A DNA stretch of 64,000 bases. Origin: Bathynomus jamesi. Lineage: Eukaryota > Arthropoda > Malacostraca > Isopoda > Cirolanidae. The stretch spans positions 1 through 64,000 of the forward strand of contig JAJOZX010009068.1 in the NCBI GenBank assembly GCA_023014485.1, in the 5' to 3' direction. The notes beneath the pieces were generated by a model. That model was not told the origin of the DNA, searched no databases, and worked only from the letters and a program-made list of their open reading frames with translations. A program made the translations under genes and the position numbers. This document shows positions 10,008 to 20,400 of this stretch, piece after piece (the stretch's first letter is position 1; each line of letters begins with the position of its first letter).

Positions 10008-11106
10008 CACGCGAGTTCCGTTCACTTTAAATGAAGCATGAAAGGAAAACAGTAAAATCGAATAAAAATGAAATTACAAAAATTTATATTAAAATAAGTT
10101 ATTTCGAAATTGTTGAAAACTTATTTTTAAAAACATATTCATATTTTAAATTAAATTATTTGAATTAATTAAATGTATAAATTATGAATGCAAAAATACT
10201 TTTACACAAATTTCTATTATAATAATAAACTTTGATTTATCAAGTGCCAAAAAACTTCATAAATTCTTTTTGTTTATAAATTCGTGCTGTTCCCGGTGCG
10301 TTAAACTTATTTTGTTTTTATATATTTCTAAATTTATTGTGAATAATAAAAGTAATTTCTGTTAGAACTTCGCACATAAACTTGTGGATAAAGAGAGAAG
10401 TGCTTTGTGATTTTATTTTAAATGTGAACTGCTATACATCTGCCAGGGAATGAAAAGAGATTGTGCTTCTGATTTTATATTCAACCTTTATTTTTGTAAT
10501 TATTATTATTTACGATATTTAAAGCGTTTGCAATATATATATATATATATATATGCATTTAACTGCAATGACCTCTCAGGGCATTGGTTTCTGCCCTATG
10601 TAGGAGAATTTCGATTTATGATTGATCGAAGTCCGTAGTGTAATGGTAGCGCATCCAACCGGCAATTGGAAGGCCCTGGGTTCGTTTCCCGGGCGGTTCG
10701 CCTCATTTTTCATTTATTCGTTATTTCTCTTCCCCGTGTGCAGAGACGCTCCTTATTTACGTCGTTTCTATTCATATATATATATATATATATATATATT
10801 ACATTTGTGAATTTATTTTATTTGTGAGCGAATGAGGGACCGAGAGAAATAATTTATTTTTGTAATTTTATTTTTCCAAAGTTCATTTTAATGAATGTAA
10901 ATTTTTAATCTTAAAGTTTTATATGTTTAATTCAAATAATTTAATTTAAAACACGAATATGTTTTTAAAAAGTTTTCAATTTCGAAGTAACTTATTTTAA
11001 TGTAAATTTTTTATTAAGTTTTACTCTATGAAGTTTGGACAAAGTTTGAAATTGACTTTTTTAGTCGCGCTTCATCTAAAATGGGAAGAACTTACGTGCT
11101 TATATC
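10005..11106. mobile_element. Inverted-repeat element with tRNA-like core
   Basis: The outer ~190 bp on each side are inverted copies. The ends share TAAGCACG then AGTTC, and inner blocks such as TTATTTCGAAATTG (10,098 onward) and CAATTTCGAAGTAA (10,977 onward) pair across the centre. Both ends abut microsatellites, (AT)n on the left and (CA)n on the right. The middle contains a tRNA-like SINE unit (10,629-10,775). No protein is encoded. It fits a foldback or MITE-type element later invaded by a SINE. Confidence 0.55.
10629..10775 (+). repeat. tRNA-like sequence / SINE head
   Basis: The first ~75 bases fold like a tRNA: a D arm (GTGT/GCGC), a 5-bp anticodon stem (TCCAA/TTGGA) with a 7-base loop holding GGC, and a T arm with loop TTCGTTT. 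The acceptor stem pairs poorly and base 33 is C instead of U, so it is unlikely to be a working tRNA. A ~70-base tail and an (AT)n tract follow, the usual layout of a tRNA-derived SINE. The GGC triplet would suggest an alanine tRNA ancestor, but this is weak. Confidence 0.6.
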
Positions 11107-11132
11107 TATACACACACACAGTATACCTTCAT

Positions 11133-11380
11133 TAACATTGGTTTTTCTTCCACCTGAATTGTTCATTCTGAAGAAAGTCAAGCTTGTTGCTCCACCTTAG
11201 ACCTACAGCTTAACGTGGAATCCGAACCACGACCCACCAAGGGTGGTTAGAAATTAAAAGTCCTCGCCCGGACTCGATCTCATGACCTCCCGATCAGGAG
11301 CCCAGCGTTTTAAACACTTGGCTACACAGGGTACCCATTTATCTACCGACCAATTTTTATTGTATGGAAGGATAAATAGC
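11133..11380 (-). repeat. tRNA-derived SINE, interrupted by hAT
   Basis: Reverse-complemented, this matches the dimeric SINE family also seen at 34,907, 56,604 and 60,530: the linker near (T)5ATTGTATGGAAGG, the word GGGTACCCTG, and the 3' block ending GAACAATTCAGGTGG. This copy carries an extra tRNA-like insertion with box-B-like GATCGAGTCC. The 5' part is cut off at 11,380 by the hAT element that follows. Confidence 0.7.
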
Positions 11381-13250
11381 CAGTGCCGTAACAAGGGCGA
11401 GGCGAGTGAGGCACTTGCCTCGGGCGCGCAAAGCTGAGGGGCGCAGAAAAACTATGGAAAAACTGTACACGCTAACAACATGGTATCGTATGTGGTACCT
11501 TTATTTCTTAATTAAATATAAATTATTAATTAATTGAATTAAATATCTACAAAATTGCCTCGGGATTGGCGATATAGCGTATTGAGAATGAAATGATTGC
11601 CATACGTACATAGAACCCATATGTAGGCATCGGGCCTGCATGACAACAAGAAAACCAAATTTATGATCTCGTGTTCAAACTTTTCTACTGCCAACTCATG
11701 AAAATTACATCGAGAAACGAGTTAACGACCTTTGCTAAATCAGCAAATAATAAAAATACGAAGATTATATTATAGCGGTTCACTGGGAGCTGCTTATGTT
11801 ACAGCAATGCTTTAAGCAAGGAAGATGTGCTTTGTCTTCCTATAAGTTCTGAGTGAATTCCTCTTGATATAAAACTTAATAACTATGAGAAGGATAGGCC
11901 TGTTCCTTCAGGTGTTTAAATAGTGACTGCCTATATTAGTTACATCGAGTCAACTCATTGCGTAGTTCCATCGTACCACGGCCCTACATCGAAAAAGATC
12001 GTCGCGCCCTACATCGAAACAGAAGCGAGGCCCAACGAAATAATAAGGTAAGGCAATTCCTTTCTTTACCATTAAGCAGCGCAAATACCGAAGGCAAATA
12101 AACAGAGGTCCTTTGAAGACCTACATGTACGTAACTCTCTAATGAAAAAACATAGGGCTTTTGTCGTTAACTCTCCACTGAAGTCTGCTGGAAATTTCCA
12201 ACGGATGAGGGTATCAGGCAATCAACCCATAGCCCTATATAGTTTTTTCACAAAAACTATATAAAATATGGGTGCTTTCCTGTTAACGGGAATACCCAAC
12301 CGCCCGCCACCAAACTCTTTGTTATGTATGTTTGCTCTCGTCATTTTCGTTTAAACTAACGAAAATATCACAACTTAACTTAACCAATCATCAAGGGCGT
12401 ACAGTTGACCTAACCGGGCATTGAATTAATCTAACAGGTTAATATAGCGGAAACTTCCCGGTTAGGTCAACTGAATGCCCAGTTAGGTTAATTGAATGCC
12501 CGGTTAGGTCAACTGTACGCCTTTGATAATTGGTTAGGTTAAGTTGTGATATTTTCGTTAGTTTAAACGAAAATGACGAGGGCAAAAATACATCATAAAC
12601 AGTTTAGTAGTCCCGGTAATACGTAAGTACCGAATTTATCAATCATTTAAATGAAATTAGTTAATATGTAAGCGATAATCAGTTAGTAGGGGGCCAAAAT
12701 GTTTTTATGTCATCTAAAATCGCAGAAAAAACGTCGCTGCTCTCGGTATATTGTCGCCACATGAATTCCACAAGATACGAGTCCAGATGATGGCGGGCGG
12801 TTGGGTATTCCCTTTAACAGAAAAGCACCAAAATATGTATCTACTATCCTAAGCACGCCATGCCATTACGGAAAGGGTGCATTTCTATAAATTTTCAGTA
12901 CTTTTCAGTACTTTATTTTCTGTTTTCCATCCATATTATTCGATGAGCGCTTTTCCAAACCGAATATTGCAAATCAGAAAACAGGATTTAATGACTGGAA
13001 AAATTGAAACCGTTTTGTAGAACATGAAAATTCAACTAATCATCGTGGAAATTTCTGAAAATGGAAATCTCAACAAAAAAGACTATTGTGCGGACAATGT
13101 ATCGATGATGTACTACAGAAATTTAGCACTTAGAGGACGTGTAGTGTTATAGGAATAGAGGGAGGCAATTTTACAGGGGGGCGCAAGTATGGGGGGGGGC
13201 GGAATTTTATGATCTTGCCTCGGGCGCCAAATTAGCTAGTTACGGGTCTG
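11381..13250. mobile_element. Non-autonomous hAT, CAGTGCCGTAAC type
   Basis: The left end is CAGTGCCGTAACAAG and the right end, reverse-complemented, is CAGACCCGTAACTAG. Both are followed by GC-rich words containing GCCTCGGGCGC in opposite orientation. The flanking octamers (TAAATAGC and TGACCAGC) agree at five of eight positions, so the target duplication is decayed or absent. No transposase is left. It interrupts a SINE on its left and contains a second palindromic element at 12,268-12,835. Confidence 0.65.
12268..12835. mobile_element. Palindromic MITE nested in the hAT
   Basis: Outer inverted repeats of ~40 bp share GGTGCTTT and GGGAATACCCAACCGCCCGC (left 12,269 onward; right ends about 12,832). 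An inner pair of ~100-bp arms (12,335-12,430 and 12,490-12,590) forms a long palindrome. Inside are repeated words such as CCGGTTAGGTCAACTG. There is no coding capacity. The target duplication was not resolved. Confidence 0.6.
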
Positions 13251-13899
13251 TGACCAGCCGTCACCGAGAATCGAACTGCTTAAGTTTACCCAACGAAACT
13301 GATACCTAGACCGCTTTTTCAGTCATTTTAGGATAATCATACCCGCTTTTTCAGCCATTTCAGTCAATCAATCAGGCTTTTGCAGCCACTGCAACTAGTC
13401 AGAACGGCTTTACTTGGCTTTACTGTCTCTAATTGTCCCTCAGTATGTCTTTCTAACTACAGACTCTGGTGAGGAAGTTGTGTAAATGTTCTATTTTAAA
13501 CTCTTAAGTTTTTCTTAAATAATAATATATATTTTGGTATTCTTCTCGTTTTCTTTTTTGTATTCTGCTCTAAAACTCTAAGTTGTTCTGAATTAATTTA
13601 TATCGAAATAATAAATAATAAAAACATTTAAACTGAATGGGCTCTGAAGTTGTGGGTTTTTAGTATTTTTTGAGTCGTGGTTGGAGTTGTAGATTTTTAG
13701 GGTTGTGGACAGGGCAAAGCGTGGCCACCTCAACCCCATCCACTTCCCCATCCCACCCCTTTGCTCCTATCCCCTCCCCCACTTGGGTTAAATGCGCCAA
13801 TACTACTAAACCTTTAACTTTTTGGAGTGACAGAAATGATTCACTGAGAAACAACACGCATTTCGATCAGGAAGATCATACCTATCACAGCTAATAGAA
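13251..13899. other. Spacer with decayed repeats, no gene
   Basis: Degenerate repeats around ctttttcagccatt occur at 13,312-13,400. Part of 13,480-13,800 resembles, in reverse, 1,790-1,960. ORFs at 13,660-13,894 are low complexity and not credible genes. Confidence 0.45.
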
Positions 13900-14760
13900 C
13901 ATTGTAACACTATCATGGTATGTACTTGAAAAATGAAAATTACGATGCAATATACACAGACTTTGCTAAAGTATTCGACAAATGTGATCATGAAACATGA
14001 GAAAATAGGAAAAATGAAAAATGGATATATAACTTCCTCAGAGGACGACAGCAAGATGTTATAATCCAAGAAATATAATCATTAGAATCTGGGGCACATA
14101 GCTAAGTAGCACAGGAAACAGCATCAGCCGCCACTCCTATTCATTATCATGCTAATAATCACAGACAACGAAGCAACTAGCAAGAATACCATAACATCAT
14201 TCACTGATGATACAAAAATTAGCAGAAAAATTAGAAACTCAGAAGATGTAGAAGAATTACGAACGGACACAAACAGAATGCACGGATGGTCGGAAGACAA
14301 CATGAAATTTAATACCGTAAAATTTGAGCTCTTAAAAGATATGGAAAAAAATAAGGAACTTTTTTAGTTCCTTATTTTTTTCCATATCTTTTAGATCGAC
14401 CTTTTTTTTAAGACTTTTTTTTCAGACTTTTTTTTCAGATAGACTTAGATATCTCTTTTAGATAGACTATGTCGCAAATAGACAGGAAATTCAGAAATAC
14501 AGAAGCAAAAGATTTAGTTATAATGATCGATGATACAAAATTTGAGATACAAAATCAGATAGCGATTAACAAGGCACAAAGAATTACGGGACAGGTAGTG
14601 AGAACCTTTAAAAGAAGGGGCAAGAAAGTAATGATTCCCTCGCTGAACACGCTAATCCATACGAAAAGTAGAATATAAAAAAGAAATTAATCAGCTAAAA
14701 GATATTCAAAGGAATTTCAGAGCCAAGATCAACGGCTACAAAGAACTAAATTACTGGTAA
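13900..14760 (+). pseudogene. Decayed non-LTR retrotransposon (LINE) reverse transcriptase
   Basis: Broken reading frames carry reverse transcriptase landmarks in the right order. A YTDFAKVFD-like word lies at about 13,960, a NFLRGRQQ-like word at ~14,035, the active-site region SFTDDTKIS at ~14,200 (usual form FADDTK), and the downstream block MIDDTKFEIQ to TFKRRGKK at 14,525-14,625. It continues into the C-terminal word YKELNYW near 14,745. Stops and frameshifts are frequent, so this is a relic. The same LINE type has 3' fragments at 38,095-38,460 and 61,225-61,850. A perfect hairpin interrupts it at 14,334-14,392. Confidence 0.7.
14334..14392. repeat. Perfect 27-bp inverted repeat with 5-base loop
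   Basis: Bases 14,334-14,360 are exactly the reverse complement of 14,366-14,392, separated by TTTTT. The hairpin lies inside the LINE relic directly after its reverse transcriptase active-site region and is followed by a short array of cttttttt-type repeats. A fold-back copying error is a plausible origin. Confidence 0.9.
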
Positions 14761-14804
14761 AGATTACGTAAACTAAATGTATATTCGCTGGGAAGAAGGG
14801 AGAG

Positions 14805-15180
14805 GTACAGTCCCCTGCAATAGTTCCGCCTCATCCTCTCCGAGATGTGGTAGCAACGCAGTTCCTCGTCCTCCCCCACCCTTACTCCCTCCCTCCCTCT
14901 CCCCCTCCCCCTATCTTTCGCTATCCCCCCTCTCTCGTCCTCCCGCTCTCCTTCCTCCTGACTCCTTGTTATTTTCTTTAAATTTACCTTCATTCTTATT
15001 TTCCTTTGTCCTTTTTCTTCACCTCATACTAATACATGACCCTTCTCTTTCCGCCCCCCCCTGCTATTATTACCTCCTCCCATGTCTCTCATTCCTCCAA
15101 CCCTATCCACGACTACTGTCATTTGTGTTTTTGCTTCTTTCCTTTTTACCTTCTCCTCTGAATCCATTCTCTTTTACATA
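14805..15180. repeat. C/T-rich repeat inserted in LINE 3' part
   Basis: Where the LINE C-terminal region should continue, the sequence switches at about 14,808 to a repeat that also occurs, in reverse, at about 38,035-38,100 (shared words CTCCGAGAT and TGGTAGCA). A long pyrimidine-rich tract follows (14,865-15,150). The predicted 134-codon ORF over this tract is low complexity and I do not call it a gene. Confidence 0.5.
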
Positions 15181-16497
15181 ATAACTGACTCACTCATCCA
15201 ATCACGCATTTAATTTTTAATAAAACTTCGTCTATAAATACTAAAAAATATATTAACAGCTTCCGAAAATGTTCGTGTATATCAATAAGCCTTTTTTCTC
15301 TTTTAAATAATACGCCAAAAACGACGATATTACAAGATCAAACCGTCTACATGGAATCACACAATAGCTGAAATTAATCATCATAATGTAGAGGAATACA
15401 ACACTTATTTGTAAGTGTTAATATCGAATAACGATATGACAAAAAGTATTGTATTACGAATGATCCCAAAATTCGAAGAACACTGTAATTCGGTGTGTTA
15501 GATTACTATTCGAAAAACATCAATTTGAAACTGTGATTTGAACTCAGTGACGAAATATATTAAATAATATATATTAACATATGTAAAAATGAATAATTCT
15601 AACACTCATTTTTCCATATAAAGTCCAAACTCGCGTGACACTCTAACTGTATATAAAATGCAAGTTTGGAAATTTTTTTAATTTTCTTTCTATTTTATTT
15701 TTGCTAACTAATTGAGGAATTATTGCTTTTTTAAATTACCTAGCCATTTTTTAGATAAAGCTTAATCATGTAATCGGGTTAAATTCTGCAATATTAATTT
15801 TTTTATACATTCTCTCTTAGCTGTAAAAGATGAAGTCATAACTTGCCAAAACTCTAAATTAACCCTTAATTTTAAATTTTAAGCATTTAATTTTGGCTCA
15901 TATACATGTTTAATTTTAATCCATAAAAAAATGCATATTTCAATTTCCAGTTTTAGTTAACTCGGCAAATCATGATAACATCAGATCTGTCAATATCTGC
16001 CAGTATGCTGTTACAGCCAAAATTTACCGTTATCTTCAAAGATTTTGCAAAAAAAAAATTCAGCCTATTGAGAATAAAAAACAAAACAGGTCAACATTAA
16101 ATAATAATGACATCACCAAATTATTAATATATAAACTCTTGTAATTTTTCAAATTACTATTCTGATTATTCTGCTCTGACCGAGAAGCTGAAGTATTACC
16201 TGTAATATTTTAGAAGCAGTAAAATTCGGTCAGAGGATCTCTTTGAGCCCTGCTTTCTCCAGAGAACTTACTTTTAAAATGGAATAAATAATTTCCCGAT
16301 ACACTACAAGAAGAATTGGGAACCGTCAGATAATTTAGTAAGTTTTCATAGAATCCTCCAATCCACTACAAGAAGAAATTGGAGTGTAGTATAAAAGAAA
16401 CTACTGCGATTCTCTACACGGTACCAGCTAACCCAGATTGAGAAAATTCGTTGCTGCCACCAAACCAGAAGCCCCGTCACCCTCGAACCACCCAAAC
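15181..16497. other. AT-rich spacer, no gene
   Basis: I see no coding domain or RNA gene. A short duplicated word, cactacaagaagaa, occurs at about 16,302 and 16,372. The right end contributes the octamer ACCCAAAC (16,490-16,497) that flanks the next hAT. Confidence 0.5.
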
Positions 16498-16589
16498 CAG
16501 TGGGTTCCAAACCGTGGGGCGCGCGTACTGTTGGCTAGGGAGGCGCAGCCTCACGGGATATTTAAGTCAACGCCGCGTGAGAGTGTTGA

Positions 16590-16982
16590 AACGCAATCAA
16601 CTGTTTAAAACCAGCAGCGTTTGAGTTTCTGTGTCAATCAGCTGAAGCTGACTTTGGACTGACAACTTCTGAGAAAGAACAACTCATAGATTTATCAAGT
16701 GATGGTTTGCTAAGACAAGCATTTGATCCAGGAAATATGGTTATGTTTTGGTTGAATATAAAAAAAGAATACCCAGTCTTGTCGGACAAGGCTATAAACA
16801 CTCTTCTCCCTTTTGTTACATCCTACTTAGTATGTGAAACGGGATTTTCTGCTGTTGCTGTCATGAAAATAAAGTACCGATCTCGGTTAATTATTGAAAA
16901 AGAATTAAAAATCGCTATTTCATCAATGGCTCCACGATTCTGGAAACTTTGTGCGGAGAAACAAGCTCACACATCACATTGA
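16590..16982 (+). pseudogene. hAT transposase C-terminal fragment (ZBED5/FAM200-like)
   Basis: The open frame carries the hAT dimerisation region. Landmarks are FWLNIKKEYPVLSDKAI, LLPFVTSYL and a CETGFSAVAVMK block, ending RFWKLCAEKQAH. In intact ZBED5/SCAND3-type proteins this block ends a protein of about 600 residues, so roughly the first five-sixths are gone. No ATG opens the frame. The stop at 16,980 is in the family's normal place. It shows what kind of hAT this element was. Confidence 0.75.
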
Positions 16983-17356
16983 TGAAAGTAAGTGTTTTGT
17001 TTAACAATATTATGTTCATTTGCTTTACACATGTGTTTTGTTTTGTTACCTCTAAAAATCTGATTAATAATACAAGTACGAATAATTGTACATGCCATTT
17101 TAGTTAGTTGAATCATTGATAACACCGGTCTGCATGAAAATCGATTTCTTTATTTTGAGTTGTGATTCTGAAGCAGTTCGCTGCGCTGAATTAAAAAATG
17201 CTACCAGTTTTTTTCTATCACCCACAGTTTTAAAGTTATTAGCAAAACAATTTTGGGGCGTTTTGTAATTTTTTACCTTTTTTATCTTTAATTAATTTTG
17301 TTTTTTCATATTTTTCAGATAGATAATTCTAACATTACGTCTTTAAAATTTTAATA

Positions 17357-19033
17357 ATGGTTTGTAGAGGATGTACCCATAGTCCAGACATATTTTGTTA
17401 TATTTGTGGTCGGTATGTTGTTGTAAAACAAAGGACAAATGTAACGACCTTCATTAAGAGAGCTTATCATGCTTATTTTGGAATTAAATTAGGAGATCAA
17501 GACAAAAGTTGGGCTCCACACAAGGTTTGTCTTACGTGTGTTGCGGCACTAAGGAATTGGAGCAAAGGTAAAAAGAAAAGTTTGCCATTTGGGATCCCTA
17601 TGGTATGGCGCGAGCCTAGAAACCATACCGACGACTGCTACTTCTGTTCTTGCAATGTTAAAGGTTATAATGCAAAGAATAAAAAGAGCCTTCAATACCC
17701 AAGTCTTCCATCTGCAATAAGGCCGGTACCCCATGGTCGAGAAGTTCCTATTCCCCGCCCACCCGCGAGTCTGGATCAATACAATTCAGATTCTGATTCA
17801 GCTCCAAATCCAGACAATGATGATGTTTATGAACAGCCAACAGCTGACCGAGATCCTCCTAAACCATTAACCCAAGCCGAACTAAATGACTTAGTCAGGG
17901 ATTTGAATTTGCCTAAGGACTCTGCAGAACTTTTGGGGTCTAGATTGCAGGAGAACAATTTATTGGCATCCGACACATACTTCGCTTGGTACAGAAATCG
18001 TGAGAAAGACTTCGTGCCTTTTTTCGAAGAAGATGGTCCCTTGGTATTTTGCAAGGACATCACAGGATTAGTGTGCAAGCTAGGCATCGAATACCAAACC
18101 AGTGACTGGAGGTTGTTTATAGATTCCTCTAAAACCAGTCTAAAAGGAGTGTTACTGCACAACGGTAACAAATATGCATCAATCCCAGTGGCCCATTCTA
18201 CTCATTTAAAAGAGACCTACGATAACATGAAACTGCTTCTGGAAAAAATTCAGTATCAAAATTACAGATGGATATTGTGTGGGGATCTCAAAGTCCTTTG
18301 CATGTTACTTGGGCAGCAATCAGGATACACTCAGATGCCATGTTTCATCTGCGAATGGGATAGTCGAGCACGTGACCAGCACTGGAAGAGGAAAACTTGG
18401 CCTCCTAGAGAGAATCTTACCCCAGGATCAAAGAACATTTTACATGAACATCTAGTTGAACCAAATAAAATCCTCCTACCACCCTTGCACATTAAGTTAG
18501 GCTTGATGAAGCAGTATGTCAAAGCATTGAATAGAGAAGGTGAGTGTTTCAAGTACATTTGTTCAAAATATCCAAAGATTAGCTACGAGAAAATAAAGGA
18601 AGGTGTTTTTATAGGTCCTCAGATTAGAAAGTTATTGAGAGACGATCATTTCCTGAACACAATGACCAATAAAGAAAAAGAAGCATGGCTTGGTTTCAAA
18701 GATGTTGTTGAAAACTTCTTGGGAAACTACAAAAGTCAAAATTATGAAAGACTGGTGGAAAATATGCTTAAAAAGTTTTGCGCCTTAGGCTGCAACATGA
18801 GCCTGAAAGTTCACTTCTTATTTTCGCATCTTGACCGTTTTCCCGAAAATCTCGGAGATGTAAGTGAGGAGCAAGGAGAACGATTTCACCAGGACATCAA
18901 AACCATGGAAAGAAGATATCAAGGAAGATGGCATACAAATATGATGGCGGATTACTGCTGGTGTCTGCAACGAGATCAGCCTAACGCACAGCATAAGAAA
19001 ACATCAAAGAAGCACCGGTTTAGTCGTCATTAG
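17357..19033 (+). CDS. Unnamed zinc-ribbon / DDE-like protein, intact 558 aa
   Basis: The frame is fully open from ATG to TAG. The N-terminus has paired CxxC motifs (Cys14/17, 58/61 and 94/97), an arrangement suggesting a ZAD-like or other zinc-binding module. An acidic linker at ~140-170 follows. The second half looks like an RNase-H-fold recombinase: a strand ending in Asp256 (RLFIDSSK) followed by two strands, a second strand ending in Asp310 (WILCGDLK), a CxxC insert (329/332, CFICEW), and Glu508 in EQGERFHQD near the C-terminus. I infer a DDE transposase-like enzyme; no catalytic role is proven. I recall abundant uncharacterised relatives in cnidarian and arthropod genomes but cannot name a family. 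A cttttttcatatttttcag-like acceptor lies ~35 bases upstream of the start, so a 5' exon is possible. A damaged paralogue is at 3,807-7,512. Confidence 0.75.
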   Translation: MVCRGCTHSPDIFCYICGRYVVVKQRTNVTTFIKRAYHAYFGIKLGDQDKSWAPHKVCLTCVAALRNWSKGKKKSLPFGIPMVWREPRNHTDDCYFCSCNVKGYNAKNKKSLQYPSLPSAIRPVPHGREVPIPRPPASLDQYNSDSDSAPNPDNDDVYEQPTADRDPPKPLTQAELNDLVRDLNLPKDSAELLGSRLQENNLLASDTYFAWYRNREKDFVPFFEEDGPLVFCKDITGLVCKLGIEYQTSDWRLFIDSSKTSLKGVLLHNGNKYASIPVAHSTHLKETYDNMKLLLEKIQYQNYRWILCGDLKVLCMLLGQQSGYTQMPCFICEWDSRARDQHWKRKTWPPRENLTPGSKNILHEHLVEPNKILLPPLHIKLGLMKQYVKALNREGECFKYICSKYPKISYEKIKEGVFIGPQIRKLLRDDHFLNTMTNKEKEAWLGFKDVVENFLGNYKSQNYERLVENMLKKFCALGCNMSLKVHFLFSHLDRFPENLGDVSEEQGERFHQDIKTMERRYQGRWHTNMMADYCWCLQRDQPNAQHKKTSKKHRFSRH

Positions 19034-19229
19034 TCAGATCTACCTTCGTAGTCTTAAGTCTTTGGAATAAGTCCTGAAATGTTTGCAAGTAAAGAAGGTA
19101 AATATATTTTGTTTCTTTCAGTTATTTTTTTATTCTTTCATAAACAAGCAATATGCTTGTCCAAGAGCTAGGAGCTATTTAATTCTGCTTTAATTAGGTT
19201 TTCCTCTATCACCTAAAGATTTCGTGCTA

Positions 19230-19468
19230 CAAGGGGTGTTGTAATACCTCATCTGTCCCCAAATGTTAACCACCCATTGATGGGAGGGGAGAGAGTATTT
19301 TGCTGGGAACGGGACTGGTTGTTATATATATATTTACCCTACATTATTATGTAAGCGTTACTGTAGTCTATAACAACAAAATTTATGGTTTAGCATGTGC
19401 AATCCAATGTTGGTCTCGATAAGATGGTTCACATTTGGGGATAAATAGGGGATTTATGACACACCCTG
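19230..19468. mobile_element. Mariner-type MITE with TA duplication
   Basis: The ends CAAGGGGTG and CACACCCTG are inverted, and inner blocks around TCCCCAAATGT also pair across the element (19,256 and about 19,433). A TA dinucleotide flanks each side (19,228-19,229 and 19,469-19,470), as for Tc1/mariner insertions. The 239 bp carry no ORF. It is nested near the right end of the hAT. Confidence 0.6.
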
Positions 19469-19714
19469 TAGTAAGAAAACCATACGTGATAGGGAAAAAC
19501 TAACTATATTTTTTAGATCAGCGCACTCAAATTATATAGAATCACCAACTAGTTTGTAAAAATCGATCGACAAGTTTTCAAATGTGTACTGGTGTAATTA
19601 ATGTCGGGGGGGGGGGGGGTGCGCAACCATAATTTTGGGGAGTTAGGGGGTAGTCGTAACATAAAGTTTGGAAAACACTGACCCAAGGCCATACACGGAG
19701 GGTTAACATATATA

Positions 19715-19771
19715 TTACAGGATAACTGCCCTGTTCATATTGCCAGGATCATCAAACGGTGGTTTCAGGAA
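19715..19771 (+). pseudogene. Tc1/mariner transposase relic, left part
   Basis: Nineteen codons end in the target duplication CAGGAA. They carry the word QDNCPVH, which corresponds to the second catalytic aspartate block (usual form QDNAPCH) of Tc1/mariner transposases. The continuation of the same domain in the same frame is found 17.4 kb away at 37,219, beyond the Polinton. The region upstream of 19,715 is no longer recognisable. Confidence 0.85.
19766..19771. repeat. Polinton 6-bp target site duplication (left)
   Basis: CAGGAA immediately precedes the terminal repeat and is repeated exactly at 37,219-37,224. Confidence 0.93.
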
Positions 19772-20122
19772 AGTAGTATAGCCGCAAAAGGGGAGAGTGC
19801 AAGAATGTTGCAGGTTATTATGTAATGTTGCAAAGGGGGGTGGGGTGTTGCAAAGGGGGAGGGGGTTGTTGTAAGGGGGAGGGGTTGTTGCAAAGTGGGG
19901 GATGGGGTTGTTGCAAAGGGGGTGGGGGAAAACTTGGAGGCGGCGTTATCCCCCAAGAGAAAGGAGAGAAAGGAGGAGGAGGAGAGGTGTTCACCTGGCA
20001 GGAGCCAACTGCACATTAAGACTTCAGCCGAGTTGGCGTTGTTTTATAGGCTCCTAATCAGCCAGTTGGCGTAAATGGCTTGAGTTGCCAGATACCGCGA
20101 TACCATTGTATACATTATTATA
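19772..20122 (+). repeat. Polinton left terminal inverted repeat
   Basis: The first ~350 bp match the reverse complement of the right end nearly base for base outside a variable core. The core (19,828-19,935) is a short array of ~20-bp G-rich units around GTTGCAAAGGGGG, with different unit numbers in the two termini. Internally the repeat merges into the cctaatcagccagttggc tandem array. Confidence 0.9.
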
Positions 20123-20400
20123 GACTCCTAATCAGCCAGTTGGCTGTAAATGGTTGTCAGATACCTCTTTTTAGCAGTATTATTGTATACATTATTATTA
20201 TATACGCCTAATCAGCCAGTTGGCTGTAAATGGCTTGAGTTGTCAGATAGCGCCATGTATTCATTTAATCGAAGACAGAGTTGCCAGATACCATTGTATA
20301 CACTATTATAGACTCATAATCAGCCAGTTGGCTTAGAAGGCTTAAATATTGCCAGATACCGCAATATCGTTGTATGCATTATTATATTTCGAATACCGGT
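20050..20400 (+). repeat. Subterminal tandem repeats of the Polinton
   Basis: About five imperfect units of 75-85 bp share taatcagccagttggc and ttgccagatacc. The units continue inward from the left terminal repeat. A part with the same words (gatacctctttttagcagta) reappears reversed at 36,840-36,900. No coding sequence is present; a role in end recognition is possible but unproven. Confidence 0.75.

Larger units (their letters stand above)
16498..19680 (+). mobile_element. hAT (ZBED5-like) element carrying a foreign gene
   Basis: The left end CAGTGGGTTCCAAAC and the right end, reverse-complemented CAGTGTTTTCCAAAC, are inverted termini of the hAT type. The flanking octamers ACCCAAAC and ACCCAAGG match at six of eight positions, consistent with an aged 8-bp duplication. 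Inside are the C-terminus of a hAT transposase (16,590-16,982), then an intact 558-codon gene of another family on the same strand, then a small mariner-type MITE near the right end. The foreign gene may be a captured passenger or a nested insertion whose own ends are not visible. Confidence 0.75.

Noticed and set aside
10629..10705. Functional tRNA gene (possible alanine anticodon GGC)
   Set aside because: The acceptor stem pairs poorly, base 33 is not U, and the sequence is followed by a tail and (AT)n like a SINE.
14777..15181. 134-codon proline/serine/leucine-rich ORF
   Set aside because: It is a translation of a pyrimidine-rich tract with no domain, inside a repeat insertion.
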